Shown: positions 10,979-23,384, counted from the stretch's first letter. The stretch: 64,000 nucleotides of DNA from Lithocarpus polystachyus (GCA_033629205.1 CM066171.1:11619501-11683500), one strand, 5' to 3'. Translations and numbers: made by a program. Notes: generated by a model not told the origin, from the sequence alone.

Positions 10979-13000
10979 ATGAGCAACCAAAAAGGTCAAG
11001 TTGTTGACTTGTGCTCACTTTTCCTGCCCAAGGCCACATAAACCCGCTCCTCCAGTTTGCCAAACGTCTGGCCTCCAAAGGTCTCAAGGCCACTCTAGCC
11101 CAACCCATTACACTGTCAAGTCCATTCATGCAACCACTGTTGGTGTTGAGCCCATCTCAGATGGTTATGATGAAGGTGGATATAAGCAAGCTCCTAGTAC
11201 AGAAGCCTACTTAGAGTCATTTAAATCAGTCGGTTCAAGAACTTTATCAGAGCTCATATCAAATTTAAGACTCAACCTCACCAGTAAACTGTGTTGTGTA
11301 TGACTCTTTGCTTCCATGGGCTGTTGATGTGGCCAGGCAATTTGGCATTTATGGAGCAGTATTCTTGACATACTCAACTTCTGTGTGCTCCATGTACTTG
11401 CATATCGATCATGGTCGCCTGACTTTGCCAGTGAAGCAAGAAACTGAACCTGTGTTGCTGCCTGGATTACCTTCACTTAGCCTTTCTGACCTGCCTAGTT
11501 CTTGCTCAGCCTTCAAGTAATTTTGCTTATTTGGCAGTGATCATGGACAATTTTGGCTGTTTGGATAAAAAGGACTGAGTATTCTGTAACTGTTCTGAAG
11601 AGTTGGAAAGTGAGGTAACTTTCTTATATTTCACCCACACAGCTTTATGTTTAACTAGACTACTCACTATGGCATGTTGGTTTTTTTTGTTTGCTTGTTT
11701 GCTTTGAGCACTATTTTCTGTTGTTAATAATAAATGCCAGGAAGAAAAATATTTTGTAAACATTAATTTATATGAGCATGGTTAAATAAATCAGGGACAG
11801 AATTATTATATAATCTGCCAGAAATAAATTAAAACCGATAGACAATCATGGAAATTGAGAGAACAAATTATCTTAAGAGGGAAAAAGTAGAGGATGGAAT
11901 AGGTGAATTCCTATTTTTTAATTTTTGATATGAGATGAGATCAGAAGACCAAGGAATTTCCAAATAATTTAGAGTTTCTCAATATATTCAGGATAATCTT
12001 GGACAATGGGTAATTATGAAATATATAACTATAGATTTTTATTTTAGAGCTTCTCAATATGTTCAGGATAATCTTGGACAATGGGTAAGTATGAAAAATA
12101 TAACTATAGGTTATAAAATTGGATATCAAGTGTTTTATTTATGCCTTTATTGAAGTCAGAAATGATAAAAAATTAGGAGTTTTATTTTTCTTCTTTCTTT
12201 TGAGAATCAAAGATTAGGAGTCAAATTCTTCTCAACAAAAAAATTTAGGAGTCAAATCTGTCAAATTCTACATATATTTTTATATGCCGAGTAGTAAGAC
12301 CTGTAAAGTTGTATGTCTCTCATTGTTTTCATTGATTGTTGAAAAGCTAGTGAAGGCCATGTAGCTTATGGAGCCAGTCCCTAGGGGGCTTAGTAGTGAC
12401 CAGGGATTCTAGAGACAAAACCACCAAAGTCAGTGATATACGTGTCATTTGAAAGCATGGCAGACACAATAGCTGAACAGGTTGAAGAAATTGCATGTGG
12501 TTTGATAGCAAGCAATATGCATTTCTTATTGGTTGCAAAAGATTACAGAAACAAGTTTCCAATTGAATTTATTAATGCAGTGCAAGAAAGAGGTTTGGTT
12601 GTTCCATGGTGCAATCAACTAGAGGTGCTAGCACATCAGGCTGTGGCTTGCTTTGTGACACATTGTGGCTGGAACTCAACATTGGAGGCATTGAGCCCAG
12701 GGGTGCCAATGGTAACAATGCCACAGTGGAGTGATCAGCCTACTAGTGCTAAGTTTGTGGAGGACTTGTGGCAGGTGGGAGTAAAGGCTATGAAGAACAA
12801 AGAGGGGATTGTGACATGGGATGAGCTAGAGATGTGTATAAAAGAAGTTACAGCAGGAGAAAGAAGTGAAGAGACTATAAAGAATGCAACTAATTGGAGA
12901 AAGCTTGTAATAAGAGCTGTTAGTTTAGGTGGAAGCTCAGATAAGAACATTGATGAATTTGTAGGTAAGTTGGTGGAAGGAGAGGGGAAGAAAGTTTGAT
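10979..13000 (+). pseudogene. UGT74: UGT74-like UDP-glycosyltransferase pseudogene
   Basis: The family transfers glucose from UDP-glucose to small acceptors in the cytosol. ATG at 10979 is followed by frame-shifted but clear family sequence: VLTFPAQGHINPLLQFAKRL with the catalytic His (about 11014-11070), then ISDGYDEGGY near 11150, then VVYDSLLPWAVDVARQFG near 11295. At least three frame changes are needed (about 11120, 11285 and 11515), and a TGA sits in the sequence after CLDKKD. A donor-like GAG|GTAACT at about 11613 marks the family intron. Exon 2 (about 12340-13000) has lost roughly 100 residues ahead of VIYVSFESMAD, but then keeps an intact PSPG sugar-donor box: WCNQLEVLAHQ, HCGWNSTLEALSPGVPM, PQWSDQP. 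It ends GKLVEGEGKKV, stop TGA at 12998-13000. Non-functional as it stands; the 3' half remains open. Confidence 0.85.
11970..12109. repeat. 75-bp tandem duplication in the UGT intron
   Basis: Two units, each starting 'tagag(t/c)ttctcaatat' and ending 'tataactatag', spaced 75 bp, about 90% alike by eye. Confidence 0.8.
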
Positions 13001-13265
13001 TTTAGATGGCACTTGATCAACAAAATTAACTCCTTTGGATGATAATATGTGTGATTTAATAGCAGGAAAGAGACTTGAAACCTGAAAAGGCTAGACTGAG
13101 TACAACACATACCCTTTTCAGGATGTATCTTGATCTTTCAATGTTTTATAAGAATAGTAGCAAGTATTTAACAAGAACATGGCTATGCATTGCAATCTTT
13201 TCATCTGTGTAGATTAATCTATACATTTTTTCTGGCACATCACTTAAGCCATGCAAAACATTCAA
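13001..13265 (+). other. UGT 3' UTR, shared with the remnant at 45.4-45.7 kb
   Basis: Blocks such as 'aacaaaattaactcctttgg', 'gaaaaggctagact' and 'tctggcacatc' recur in the same order at about 45430-45715. The similarity ends near 'caatttaagttta', marking the breakpoint of the duplicated segment. Confidence 0.75.
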
Positions 13266-13269
13266 TTTA

Positions 13270-13545
13270 AGTTTAGCAGTGCTAGAGCCATAATATTTTC
13301 ACAACAAATCCTGTTGTGTTCCAATCATGATATGTCTAAAGCATTTATAACCTACCGTGAGTCTCCCTCTAGGATGATCTTCCGAAAAACCAGATCAATT
13401 GCAGCAAATAGTTCTGCTGTTGTGGCATCCGTAGTCAGTCCCCCACTGCCTGCCTTTGCTGCCGTTGGTTCACCTCGAAAATTCCGTCTCACTATGCCAT
13501 GCATCACCAGCGAACACAGATTCAATCTTAGTTTGCTTTAAAAAA
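13270..13545 (-). pseudogene. RNase H-like domain fragment, decayed
   Basis: On the minus strand a frame reads AELFAAIDLVFRKIILEGDS then, after a stop, VINALDIS. That is the helix-plus-strand signature (A-E-x-x-A...I-x-E-G-D-S) of plant RVT_3-type RNase H domains found in LINE-derived proteins. Several stops and at least one frame change are present. Probably a LINE or RNase H-like gene remnant inserted just past the UGT segment. Confidence 0.55.
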
Positions 13546-13549
13546 GAAA

Positions 13550-14680
13550 AAGAAAAAGAAGGAATTATTCAATATCAGACCCAATCCATCATGGTAATGA
13601 ATTTTAGTCTAACCGATTGCACCAGCATAGTCTATAGCACACCTTGACGTCTATTAGTCTTTTGTGGAATAATGTTTCTATGATAACCAAAAAAAAAAAA
13701 AAAAAAAAAATCAAAACAAAAAACAAAAAGATCCACCACTTGGGATATTTATAATTTTTTTCACCTTCCATGGCTTCACTACTGGTTTATTCATGGAAAT
13801 TCTTGGGTATGAACCCGCATTCTCCAATTATGGGCATGAACCCTAAGAATCTTGCTACCATTAGCTCCACTCCTTCTATCACACCTCTCATAAGGAAAAT
13901 GGCAAAGATCATGGAAGAGAGTAGTTACTAATCAGCCCAAGGCTAACCCTCTTCATTCTAAGGTACAAGTGAAAAATCTTAAATCTTCCATTATCAGAAT
14001 TTTTTTGGGTTCTTGTCAGTTTATGACTTAAGCGTTGGAAAGTCTTGGGTTGGCACCATACTTGTATTCTCCTAGAGTGTGTTTTTTTGCTTGTAGGTCT
14101 CTAGCGCCCCTCGGTTGGATGATTGGCTCATTAATTTTCTTTGCATCATCATCATGTTTTGAATAAACTTGAAAATTAACAAAAATACCTAGAAATTAAG
14201 GATTTCAAAATATAGTCATAAAAATATATAAAATGACTAAAATACATTTTTAAACTTTCAAAATTAATAAAAAAATCACTAAAAATGAACAAAGTAGCGG
14301 TAAAAATACCTAGAATGATTACAGTACTAAATATTTTGAAAATGGCCATGTTAGAGTGATATCTTGGATTTTGTTTTTTTAGTGATTGTAAAGATATTTT
14401 GGTCATGTTAGAGATTTTCAAGGCAACTTGGTGATTATTGACATCTCATGAGTATTAATCAAACACATCTCAACTATTTTGGTGTCTTTATGGTGTTAAA
14501 TTTTCTCAATGAAAAAAAAGGTGACCCAAAGAAAACATTATTTGTTAGGAAACATTTGCTCCTCTAAACGATTCCAAAGAAGCTATATATTTAGACCATA
14601 CAATGATGTAACTGTGAACTCTAAAGAAGAAAGAAAATTGAAACCTAAAACAATTTAGTACATACCCATTATTTTGTGTT
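13550..14680. other. Non-coding repeat-rich stretch
   Basis: Poly-A at 13688-13710. The part from 14160 to 14330 has the same 'aaaatgacyaaaatac' texture as the minisatellite at 15420-15900. No gene is supported. Confidence 0.5.
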
Positions 14681-15174
14681 GGCCCCATGTGGCATTATAA
14701 CATGTATTTAAACAAGATTTTAACACATTCATGCATTGTTCATCATATGTGTATAGTGTGTGCAGACTAGGTGTTTGAAAAAATGCATCTATTGTATTTT
14801 TTTCATTATTTTGGACTCCGATGAGTACCAAATTTTGGGTTTACCATGTTTACTCATGTTTAACATGTTTTGATTATTGCTTGTGTGTTTCACACACTTT
14901 TCCCTATAAGTGCTTGTTCATGCATTGATTATGCATTGCACATGCACGCTTGATGCACACACCCTACCATTTGACATGTTTTGCATTCATTCATGCTAGT
15001 TAAGTCTTTCTAGACCTAATAGCACATACAACATGTTCATGTGTGTTTCTTATGCTCGTTTAATCATAGTTTAGAGCATTTCCTTATGTTTTGCTTGGTT
15101 TTTGAACTAACTTGTATCTAATCAAGTTTGTTACCATTTTTGTGTATGGTTTGTGTGTTTGTTCATTTTTGTAG

Positions 15175-15411
15175 ATGTCTCCTCACAAGAAGACCACTGC
15201 CAAGAAACCTCTTAAGCATCAACGATATGAAGAAGATCGCTTCCGAGATAGAGATGCATTTGAGGCATTCTCGGAGTATTATAAGGATGCAGTTATTATT
15301 GTGGAGAGAGAGATGGATCTTCGATCTCTTAAGAGCACTTTCATTCTTGATGTGCATCATATCCTAGTTCGAGAGTTCTTCTCGAATGAAAGAATCACCC
15401 TAAAACTTTAA
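15175..15411 (+). pseudogene. Truncated plant retrotransposon-type ORF
   Basis: ATG at 15175 follows an acceptor-like TTTTGTAG. The 78-residue product starts MSPHKKTTAKKP, then RYEEDRFRDRDAFEAFSEYY and VEREMDLRSLKSTF, a lysine-rich head plus charged helix that I associate with the first ORF of Athila-like and similar plant elements. It ends early at ...FFSNERITLKL, apparently where a deletion has joined distant parts (HHILVREFFSN). Family assignment is from memory of the motif and moderate. Confidence 0.4.
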
Positions 15412-15414
15412 AAA

Positions 15415-15900
15415 AAAAAAATTACTAAAATAATTATAAACCCCAAAAAATGACCGAAAAAACCAAGAAACCTAAAAAATTACCAAAATACCCATAGAAC
15501 CTTGAAAATGACTGAAATGACCCTAAAACCTAAAAATTGACCAAAATACCCTTAGAACAAAAAAAAAAAAAAAAAACAAAAATGAAACTTAAAAATGATA
15601 AAAATGACCTTGAAACCTAAAAAGTGACTGAAATACTCATAGTAGAAAATTACCTTAATGCACTAGAAACCTAAAAAATTACCGAAATACCCTCAAAACT
15701 TATAAAATGACCAAAATACCCCTTCAAACCCTCTAAAATTACCAGAATACTCTTAGAACCTAAAAAATGATCAAAATGCCATTGAAACCTAAAAAATGAC
15801 TGAAATGGCTATGAAACCTAAAAAATGATCGAAAAATGATCGAGATACCTCTGAAACTTAAAAAATGACCAAAATACCTTTAGAACATAAAATGTTTACA
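15415..15900. repeat. Imperfect ~30-bp minisatellite
   Basis: About 15 diverged units of the type 'cctaaaaaatgaccaaaata' plus 'ccctnagaa', varying in length and sequence. The array starts right after the truncated ORF. Confidence 0.75.
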
Positions 15901-16200
15901 GAAAATGCTATAGATTTGATAAAATTTTTTGGGAACTAATATACGAAACCAATACAATTTTCCATTGATAACCCTTGCATCATTACATAGTGTTGAGATT
16001 GACCATAACATTTAATTTGAAGCTCCATTGAGTGCATGAAAGCATGATTTGGCATCCTTTTTCACTATGATGTTCTTGAATTCCCTTTTCTTGGCTAACT
16101 ATGCTGCCCATAAAATGGCCACTACTTCTGTCATTAAAGGATCACTAGAATTAAGCTTTTTTGTCCAAGCTTTAAGATAGACTGCATTTTGTCTCGAGCT

Positions 16201-16204
<4 letters not shown>

Positions 16205-16233
<29 letters not shown>
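16205..16233. repeat. (CT)n microsatellite
   Basis: About 14 CT units. Confidence 0.9.
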
Positions 16234-16237
<4 letters not shown>

Positions 16238-16239
16238 TC

Positions 16240-18930
16240 TGCATTTGAGATATTTTAAAATATTTTGAAATTTTCAATTTCATATTTTAATAAAAAGATA
16301 TTGGATTGTATAAAGAGTCTCAATCTCTCTCACTATCTTTACCTCTGCAAGTAACTCTTTCAAATGGATGGCTGAAATTGTCATTGTTCGTCAATTTTAG
16401 TGAAACACTTGATAATTATGTCCTATGAGTTCCAAAATATCATTGTTGTTGTCTCAAAGCTAGAGAAATGCTTTAGATTATTTTTTATTTGATAATGAAA
16501 TTAAAGGGCAAATGGGTCAGAGAATATTTTATCATTCTATTCCAAAAAAATATCCTTTAGCAAACGTGAGAAATCAAATCAAAAGAATATAGAGGATGAT
16601 TCAATATGATTCATGAAGAAATAATAAACGAACAAAAATTCATTGTGGTTGATACCACTGACAGAGAAGGTTATTGCACCTACACTTTTATCTTAGTACA
16701 AACTACAAATGTCAAGACTCAAAATTGAAGGTTGTGTATTATCTAGATGATGTATACAGTGCTCTTGTTTGCTAATAGATAAAGACTCACATTCACACTT
16801 ATACAAAGCATTGTCATTTGAGAGACTGAAAAAAAAAAAATTCCAATAGCTCTATTTTTTAGTGCTTTAAATAATTTAAAACGTTGTTGTTTATTATCCT
16901 TTGAAAGCACTCTGCTGCCAACTTGTATCGAAAAAGTTCCAACAAGTCCTCCTACCAAATAATGAGATGTGTAATTAAAAATTATTCGACAACAATGAAA
17001 CCAAATCTTAATATAATTCTCTCTTCTAAAGTAGAAAAAAGAAACAAACATAAATTTATTAGGCATACCTGTATAAGTGCACCAATATTAAAAAAAAAAA
17101 AGAATTCTGCAAGGAAAGAGCCACAAGAATCTGCTTCATAATGGATATCAAAAGTTGTCCTGCACAAATATTTCATTAAGATGGATATCAAAAGTTGAGA
17201 CATTATAAGAGCTTTGTATAGAGAGTGGTTTTGCACATACATAACATGAATTTCCTTTCGTCTTTGATGTAGTTTTGAATTCATAGGGTTGCTTAACTTA
17301 CCATAAAGGCATAAAGTTATAAACCAGATTTTGTTTGACATCTATAAAAAAAACATATAAATTCATTAGATTGGAATTTTCTATGTGCTAAGTTGAATGC
17401 TTGATGGTAAAAAATAAAATTTAAAAAAAAAACGATAGCAATCAAGGAAAAAGCATATAGTTATAAAGAAGACGAAGCTACACTATCGGTCCCTAAACTC
17501 TATTATTGAAACCAAGTTCCTTGTTTTATTCTAATTTCTTATTTTTGATATATGTTATTTCTAGGAAATCTGGAGTGCCCTAGAAGAAAATATTGTTGCA
17601 TAGGGAAATAATTTGGCAAGGAAGAACTGAACACCAATGCTTTCTCATAATAATATTATCCTAAAGAGGTTTTTCAGAACCAAGAAAAAGATGCCCTGTT
17701 CAGTACAAATAGAAGGTGACATTTCCTTATTCCTTCAGAATCTGAAATTGGTCTCCACTAATTACTAGAGCATTAGAGAAAAGCTTCATTTTTTTTTCTT
17801 TTTTCCCATAGAGGTACTTTTCATTTATCAGACTTCTTAATATTATATAGCTGAAAATTTTCATTTTTTGGACTCACTAGATCTAGAAATCAAAGTTCAT
17901 ATGATACAGATGTTTGAGAATATATATGTTAGCCCATCTGAATTTTGAAATATATTTTAAGAAATTAAGGTGAAAACTATTGTAAAGTTCTATGTGATGT
18001 GGTTATAGTGTTCCTTGAGTCCTTGTTTTGTTGTTTTGGATGCCTATGTAGTCCCTTTATCCTCTGTTTCTTTTCTAGAAATATGAAGGAAATATTAAGA
18101 CATATTTCAATATAATGATTTTTTAGCAAGATCTCTAGCAGTACACCTAATAGCTGGTTCTGGATTTCAATAGTTCTGAGTTAGGACAAAAACAACTCTT
18201 TTGATTTCTGTTAAACAAATTGCCTTTGTTTCACTAGTATTCAATCTCTAAACCAAAATGCCAGAATAATATTTCACTTAAAAGGACAAAGATGTTGTTG
18301 GAATCCCAATGTATTTAGGTTATCATTTATAAGTCCAAAGTTATTGCTGATTCATATAAAAATGATAGAAAGACAATTGTCTCATATCCTTCTATATTTT
18401 GTTTCTTGTGGATTTCAGGATTAAAAGACAAGAGTTTTGGCATATTGACAACTAAAAAATTTTGGTCTCAAGTTTCAGTTTCTCAATTACTCCAACATCC
18501 ATAAGAGTAATAGAAAAAGGTGCTACTAAATGGCAAGCTGCAATGGGCTAACAGAAGATTAAGTTTTAATTCTTTCCCAAGCAATGTAGCTTATTCCGTG
18601 GGTGATTTAGATCCCTGTGCATCAACCTAAACCTTCTGCATTGTGCCCTTTTAGAAGTAACTATACCACATCTTTATCTGTATTCTTCTTCTTTTTATAT
18701 TCAATGGAAGAGGGAGGATGGTTTCACCATCCATCCCACCTCCATTATTCAAGGATGAGAATTTGACATTGTTTTCCTGTCTTTTGAGTTATAATTTGTC
18801 CCCATTTTTGAACTTCGTATAATTTCCACTTTCCATTGTGTTTTTCCCACTCTAAATCATTTATTTATGTCAATACTTGTATTATAAATCAACAATTTCT
18901 TAACAAAACTAAACCAATGCAGTTTTGATC
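16240..18930. other. Long stretch without a supported gene
   Basis: Short minus-strand ORFs near 16.75-17.35 kb contain hydrophobic runs but no recognisable motif, consistent frame or splice structure. Base composition resembles intron or intergenic DNA. Confidence 0.45.
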
Positions 18931-18950
18931 CTTACCAATAGATACAAACC

Positions 18951-19083
18951 CACAAAAAATCAGAAACAAATCAAACAAAACTCACAGAAAAATCAGAAAC
19001 AAATCAAACGAAACCCCAAAAAATCATAAACAAATCAAACGAAATCAACAAAAAAATCATAAACAAATCAAAAGAAACCCACA
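18951..19083. repeat. ~33-bp minisatellite, about four units
   Basis: Units of the form 'aaaaaatcagaaacaaatca' plus 'aacgaaacccac' repeat four times with small changes. Confidence 0.8.
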
Positions 19084-19089
19084 GAGGCA

Positions 19090-20070
19090 CAAATAAACCT
19101 AGACAATCCTATCAATATTTTGTGATTCAGATGTACAATTGATGGAAGAGACGAAATCGATGGCATGCAAATAGATCACTCGGGTTTTTCCCTAACTTCA
19201 ACAAATATAGAGGAAAAGGGTTAAGAATCAAAATCCCTAAATGAATGCTATAAAAATTTAGAGACTCTAGATTGTAAAGACACAGGATGCCAAAAAATAG
19301 ATTCAGTGATTTACCTAAGAACATCAGCAATGAAAGTTGGAGAGAAGAGACATCAAGATGTGAGAGAAGAATCTACTTCAGATCAGATTAGATGAGATGC
19401 GAGAGAAGAAGAAGCAAAGCCAGAACTGCATTTTTTTTTTCTTTTTCGGTTTTATATGTTAACCTGACTGGCCGGTAATTGATATCCTATTAAAATTACA
19501 AAAGCGGCTAAGATTAAAACAAGTAAATCTAATGGCTAAAACTTATGTGGGTACCGTACCCCCTAAAAAAAAGAGGGGGTACAGGAGAATGACCCTCCAT
19601 TTCCGCTGCCACATTAACTTGTGTGGTTGAAGTTCTATAAAAAAAATTCTCTATAAAAAAAAAGGAAGTTTTATTAAAAAAAATTGTGCTGTTGAGTGCA
19701 CAAATAATTCACCCCCACTTTAGTGAACTTCGCAGAAGTATCCTGTGACATAAATTGCGTTCGGATTTGGGAAAAGCCCTTTGGGTCCAATAGGATGTAG
19801 GATCCGCTATGGAGTCCGTTTGATTTTTTTGTATTACACAAAAGTCTTTAAAGTCTCTTCTTACAACATCCATTTTGAGGTCACTAGTAGGCTAAAAATG
19901 TCAATGATGAAAAGGAACTACTTGTTTTTACTAAGAACTATTTATTTTTTGTTCCCCAAGTAAAACGACAGTTTTATCTTGAACTTAAACTTTGACACCC
20001 ACGACTAAGGAGTGCACATCATTTTCAAATGAAATTAAGATTTGGATTGAGACTAGATCCGCTTAGTTCA
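19090..20070. other. Non-coding stretch
   Basis: No supported gene or clear repeat. The 19780-19960 ORF looks like chance. Confidence 0.4.
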
Positions 20071-20075
20071 TGTCG

Positions 20076-20076
<1 letters not shown>

Positions 20077-20121
<45 letters not shown>
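20077..20121. repeat. (AT)n microsatellite
   Basis: About 22 uninterrupted TA units, the longest AT tract in the window. Confidence 0.95.
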
Positions 20122-20123
<2 letters not shown>

Positions 20124-20430
20124 TTCATAAAAATAATTCACTTATTACTTATTTGGATTGAGAGGAGGGAGGGGAAATTTAGTAGAGTGCCGGAAATTAG
20201 CAATTTTCAGCCAATGCTACTCTAATTTTCGAACAACTTAACTTTACTCCTCCTTTCTTCTCCTCAATCCAAATAAATGTGATAGAGAGTTGGATTTTTC
20301 TTTCCCATTTGTCATATTCACAATGAATTTTGATAAGAAAGGACATAAGAATTGGGTTGATAGAATGTTTTTTTCCCTTCCAACGATTTATTGGTTTTTT
20401 TTTTTAGTTACCCATCAAATGGTTTCTTCT

Positions 20431-20435
<5 letters not shown>

Positions 20436-20466
<31 letters not shown>
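20436..20466. repeat. (AT)n microsatellite
   Basis: About 15 AT units. Confidence 0.95.
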
Positions 20467-20472
<6 letters not shown>

Positions 20473-20576
20473 TATACACACAAACAAACATAGATAAAGA
20501 AGATATGGGTCCTAACACAAGAAAAAATATTGGATGTTCCCAAGTTACAATGATTTGCTATACTCATTTTTTATAT

Positions 20577-20757
20577 GAGAAATGATATGTACACAACATT
20601 TTTACAACAAATCTTAAGTGGCAAGTTGTTACTTGTTTGTTATTATTGGGATAAAAAAGTAATTTTAGTGTTAGGTTCAAATTTGAACAAATAACAACTA
20701 ACCACCTATGATTTGTTGTGAAAATATTGTAAAAATATTGTAGGCGTAGCACCTCTC
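20577..20757. mobile_element. MULE-type MITE, 181 bp
   Basis: The left end GAGAAATGATATGTAC and the reverse complement of the right end GAGAGGTGCTACGCC form terminal inverted repeats that continue inward (ACAACAAATC / ACAACAAATC). TTTTTATAT lies on both sides (20568-20576 and 20758-20766), a perfect 9-bp target duplication as made by Mutator-like transposases. It has no coding capacity and depends on a transposase elsewhere. Confidence 0.8.
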
Positions 20758-21175
20758 TTTTTATATTCATGTTGAATTCTATCGTGAGGAATTAATTAGT
20801 AGGATCTACCATTATATGAGAGGATGGAGCATAATGCCGACGAGTCCAAATATTTTGTCCCACTTTTCTCGCTTCACTTTATATTTCACTAATAACAACT
20901 TGCCACATATTCATTTAATTAATTAAATACTATTATTATTGACTTATTAATACTACCGTTATTAATTAATGGTAGTATTTAATTAATTAGGTGAACATGT
21001 GACAAATTTTTATTGGTAAAGTATAGAGTGGAGTAAGAAAAATAGGATGAAAGATTTGGACTCTTGATGACATGCTTTGCGAACACCTAATCACTACTAC
21101 TAACATAAAAGCACAAAATAAATTTAGTACAAACTAAACTTTTTCTTTTCTTTTTTCATAGATACTATATATAAC

Positions 21176-21870
21176 TAGCATATAATCCGTGCTTACGCAC
21201 GAAAATATTAACAATTGTGATGATAAGATGTTCATCTTAGTAGATTCAGTTTCCACATTGAGTTTGGAATCTTCTTAGAAGTGCCAATAAAGCGGTAATG
21301 TATGAGAGTGTGAAGCAAGGAAGAGTGGGATTGAACATTATGTTTGAACCCGGCCTTGCTCTTAGAAATTCGAAAGGATGAGAAGAGGATAGTGTGTGGA
21401 TCTAGTTGGTAGAGGTTGAGAGAGAATGAGGAGACATGGGATGACGATATGGCATTAGGAGAAGATGATGTTTTACTTTTATAGTCTTTCTCGTTTGACT
21501 CATTGGTTCTGGTAGTGGGCAGGTAAGATGTTCACCCATAAAAGTGTACAAATGAGATGTTCTTGCTTAAGCCAATGAGCATTGTCATTGTGGTTTCTTG
21601 GCTTCTGTGTTAAACGTTAATGCATCATTTATTTGGGCATAAAAATTAGAAAATTTAGATAAGATACATAACACAAAATTGGAGTCCAATTTATAATCTA
21701 ATTAGATTTTTTTTTTTTTTTTTTTTTTTTTTTGAGTTTTGGTTAGGACAAGTGGTGCAAAATTGAGAATCTAAATCTAGACACATGGCACAAAATTGAA
21801 ACTCTAATTTGGAATTCTATTTGAGTTTTTCTTTGCTTCACCTATTATTATATATATAGATATATAGATT
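21176..21870. repeat. Dispersed repeat, copy 2 (partner at 3727-4669)
   Basis: Same start ('gtgcttacgcacgaaaat'), order and end ('tatatagatatatagattt') as copy 1. It has a single copy of the 125-bp block that is doubled in copy 1, a T26 expansion at about 21708, and an internal gap of about 100 bp. Confidence 0.6.
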
Positions 21871-22169
21871 TCAATTAATGGCATTTATTCTATGGTATAC
21901 CAATTGTTTTTCTATGTAGGTGAGTTTGAATTTTAGATCTTTTATTCGACCACAAGAGACTATAACTTAGAAAAGAAGAGATACTAAATTATAATAACAA
22001 ATACTATATAATAAATTACAAGAAATATAACCCCTAGTATGTTCAGGGTAACAAAAATTAGGTTAAGTTTCAACCCTAGTAGGACACGTGTCCATATTGT
22101 ATAAGGTCCAATAATGCACTAATACATTGGATCGAAGCCGTATCTATAAAAATCATTATATAAATTAGG

Positions 22170-22470
22170 CAAAATATATGTATGATCCCTCTATTTTGAG
22201 GTATTTTCATTTGGTACTTGAGTTTTTCAACAAATTTTCATTATGGTCTTTGCTATAATTTCAATGATAGAAACTGCTTATGTGGTTTATAGTGTGCATA
22301 ACTTGCACACTTAAAAGACAACGTGGCCTATAAAATAATAATAAAAAATTTAATCAACATTTAAAAGCCACGTCATCATTTGAATGAATAAAAAATTCCA
22401 TGCAAAAAAAATTAATTTCTCAATTTTAAAGACTAAAAAATGAGGGAAAAAAAACCCTTAATTTTCTCAA
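22170..22470. repeat. Dispersed-repeat-like stretch
   Basis: Opens with 'tatgatccctctattttgag', a wording common in plant retroelement-derived repeats, but no ends or ORF are visible. Origin inferred. Confidence 0.25.
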
Positions 22471-22471
22471 T

Positions 22472-22785
22472 GAGCATTTGTATAAGCTTGTGTAAAAATT
22501 TATGTCTATTTTAGCATAAGAACCAACTTTTCTATTTTGCTCAATCACTTTTCAAAAACACTTACATCAAATTATCTATTTTATACTAAATTTCATTAAA
22601 GTATTATTTATTTATCAATTTGTTATTACTCTCCCAAATCATCTATGTGTGTGTATAAGTAAAAAAAATATTAAAAAATATATTTGCACGTAAATAGTAA
22701 TTGTGTATATTTACATAATTAGTTAGTTATTGTAGCAACAATATAAATTTACACGAGTTTACATAAATTAATGTGGGTGATTTTT
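22472..22785. mobile_element. Probable MITE
   Basis: The left end 'gagcatttgtataagcttgt' and the right end 'cgagtttacataaattaatg' are approximately inverted, around an AT-rich core. A target duplication is not resolved. Confidence 0.35.
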
Positions 22786-23222
22786 GAAATTGAATATGCA
22801 AAATTGCCCCTTATGCTATTATTCATTGACTGATGTGAGTGTTCTTGGACTCCATTTCCGCTTTGACCCTATTTGTGTGCTTGAAGAAAAACAAAGTTTT
22901 TATTTGAGTAGTATTTTAACTATATTGAAACTTTGATAATAAAATTTCATTTGGAGAAAAAATGTTTTAATGCTTTACAAAATTATATTATTTTTTTAAA
23001 TTGGTTAAAAAAATATTACTAAATAAATACTCTACCCCTCAGGCTCAATCAAGGCTCCCTATTTCCTTAAGATGCAAGGGGAGGTAGTCCTAAGGATTTG
23101 TTTGGTTGGGATGAAAGGTGGGGGGATGGAAAAAAAAGAGAGGAAATTAAAAATGTGTTTGGTTAGGAGAAGAGAGAGGGGTGAGGGGAGAAAATGGTGG
23201 AACTACCAAAATTCAATCCTCC

Positions 23223-23264
<42 letters not shown>

Positions 23265-23347
23265 ATGGAATTACCCATCTACTGACAATCCTCCCACACA
23301 ACTATGTAATGTTGATTTCCTTTTTTTTTTTTTTTTTTTTTTTGCCA

Positions 23348-23384
23348 TTTTAACCAAATGTGGAACTTCCACATTTGGTTAAAA
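23348..23384. repeat. Perfect 18-bp palindrome with 1-base centre
   Basis: TTTTAACCAAATGTGGAA, then C, then its exact reverse complement. It sits at the junction of the two tandem units at 22990-23775. Confidence 0.95.

Noticed and set aside
15415..15900. CRISPR-like array
   Set aside because: Units are imperfect, with no constant repeat/unique spacer pattern, in a plant nuclear context; an ordinary minisatellite.
16743..17341. Overlapping minus-strand ORFs with hydrophobic runs
   Set aside because: Frames shift every 100 bases or so with no recognisable motif or splice junctions; they look like AT-rich chance ORFs.
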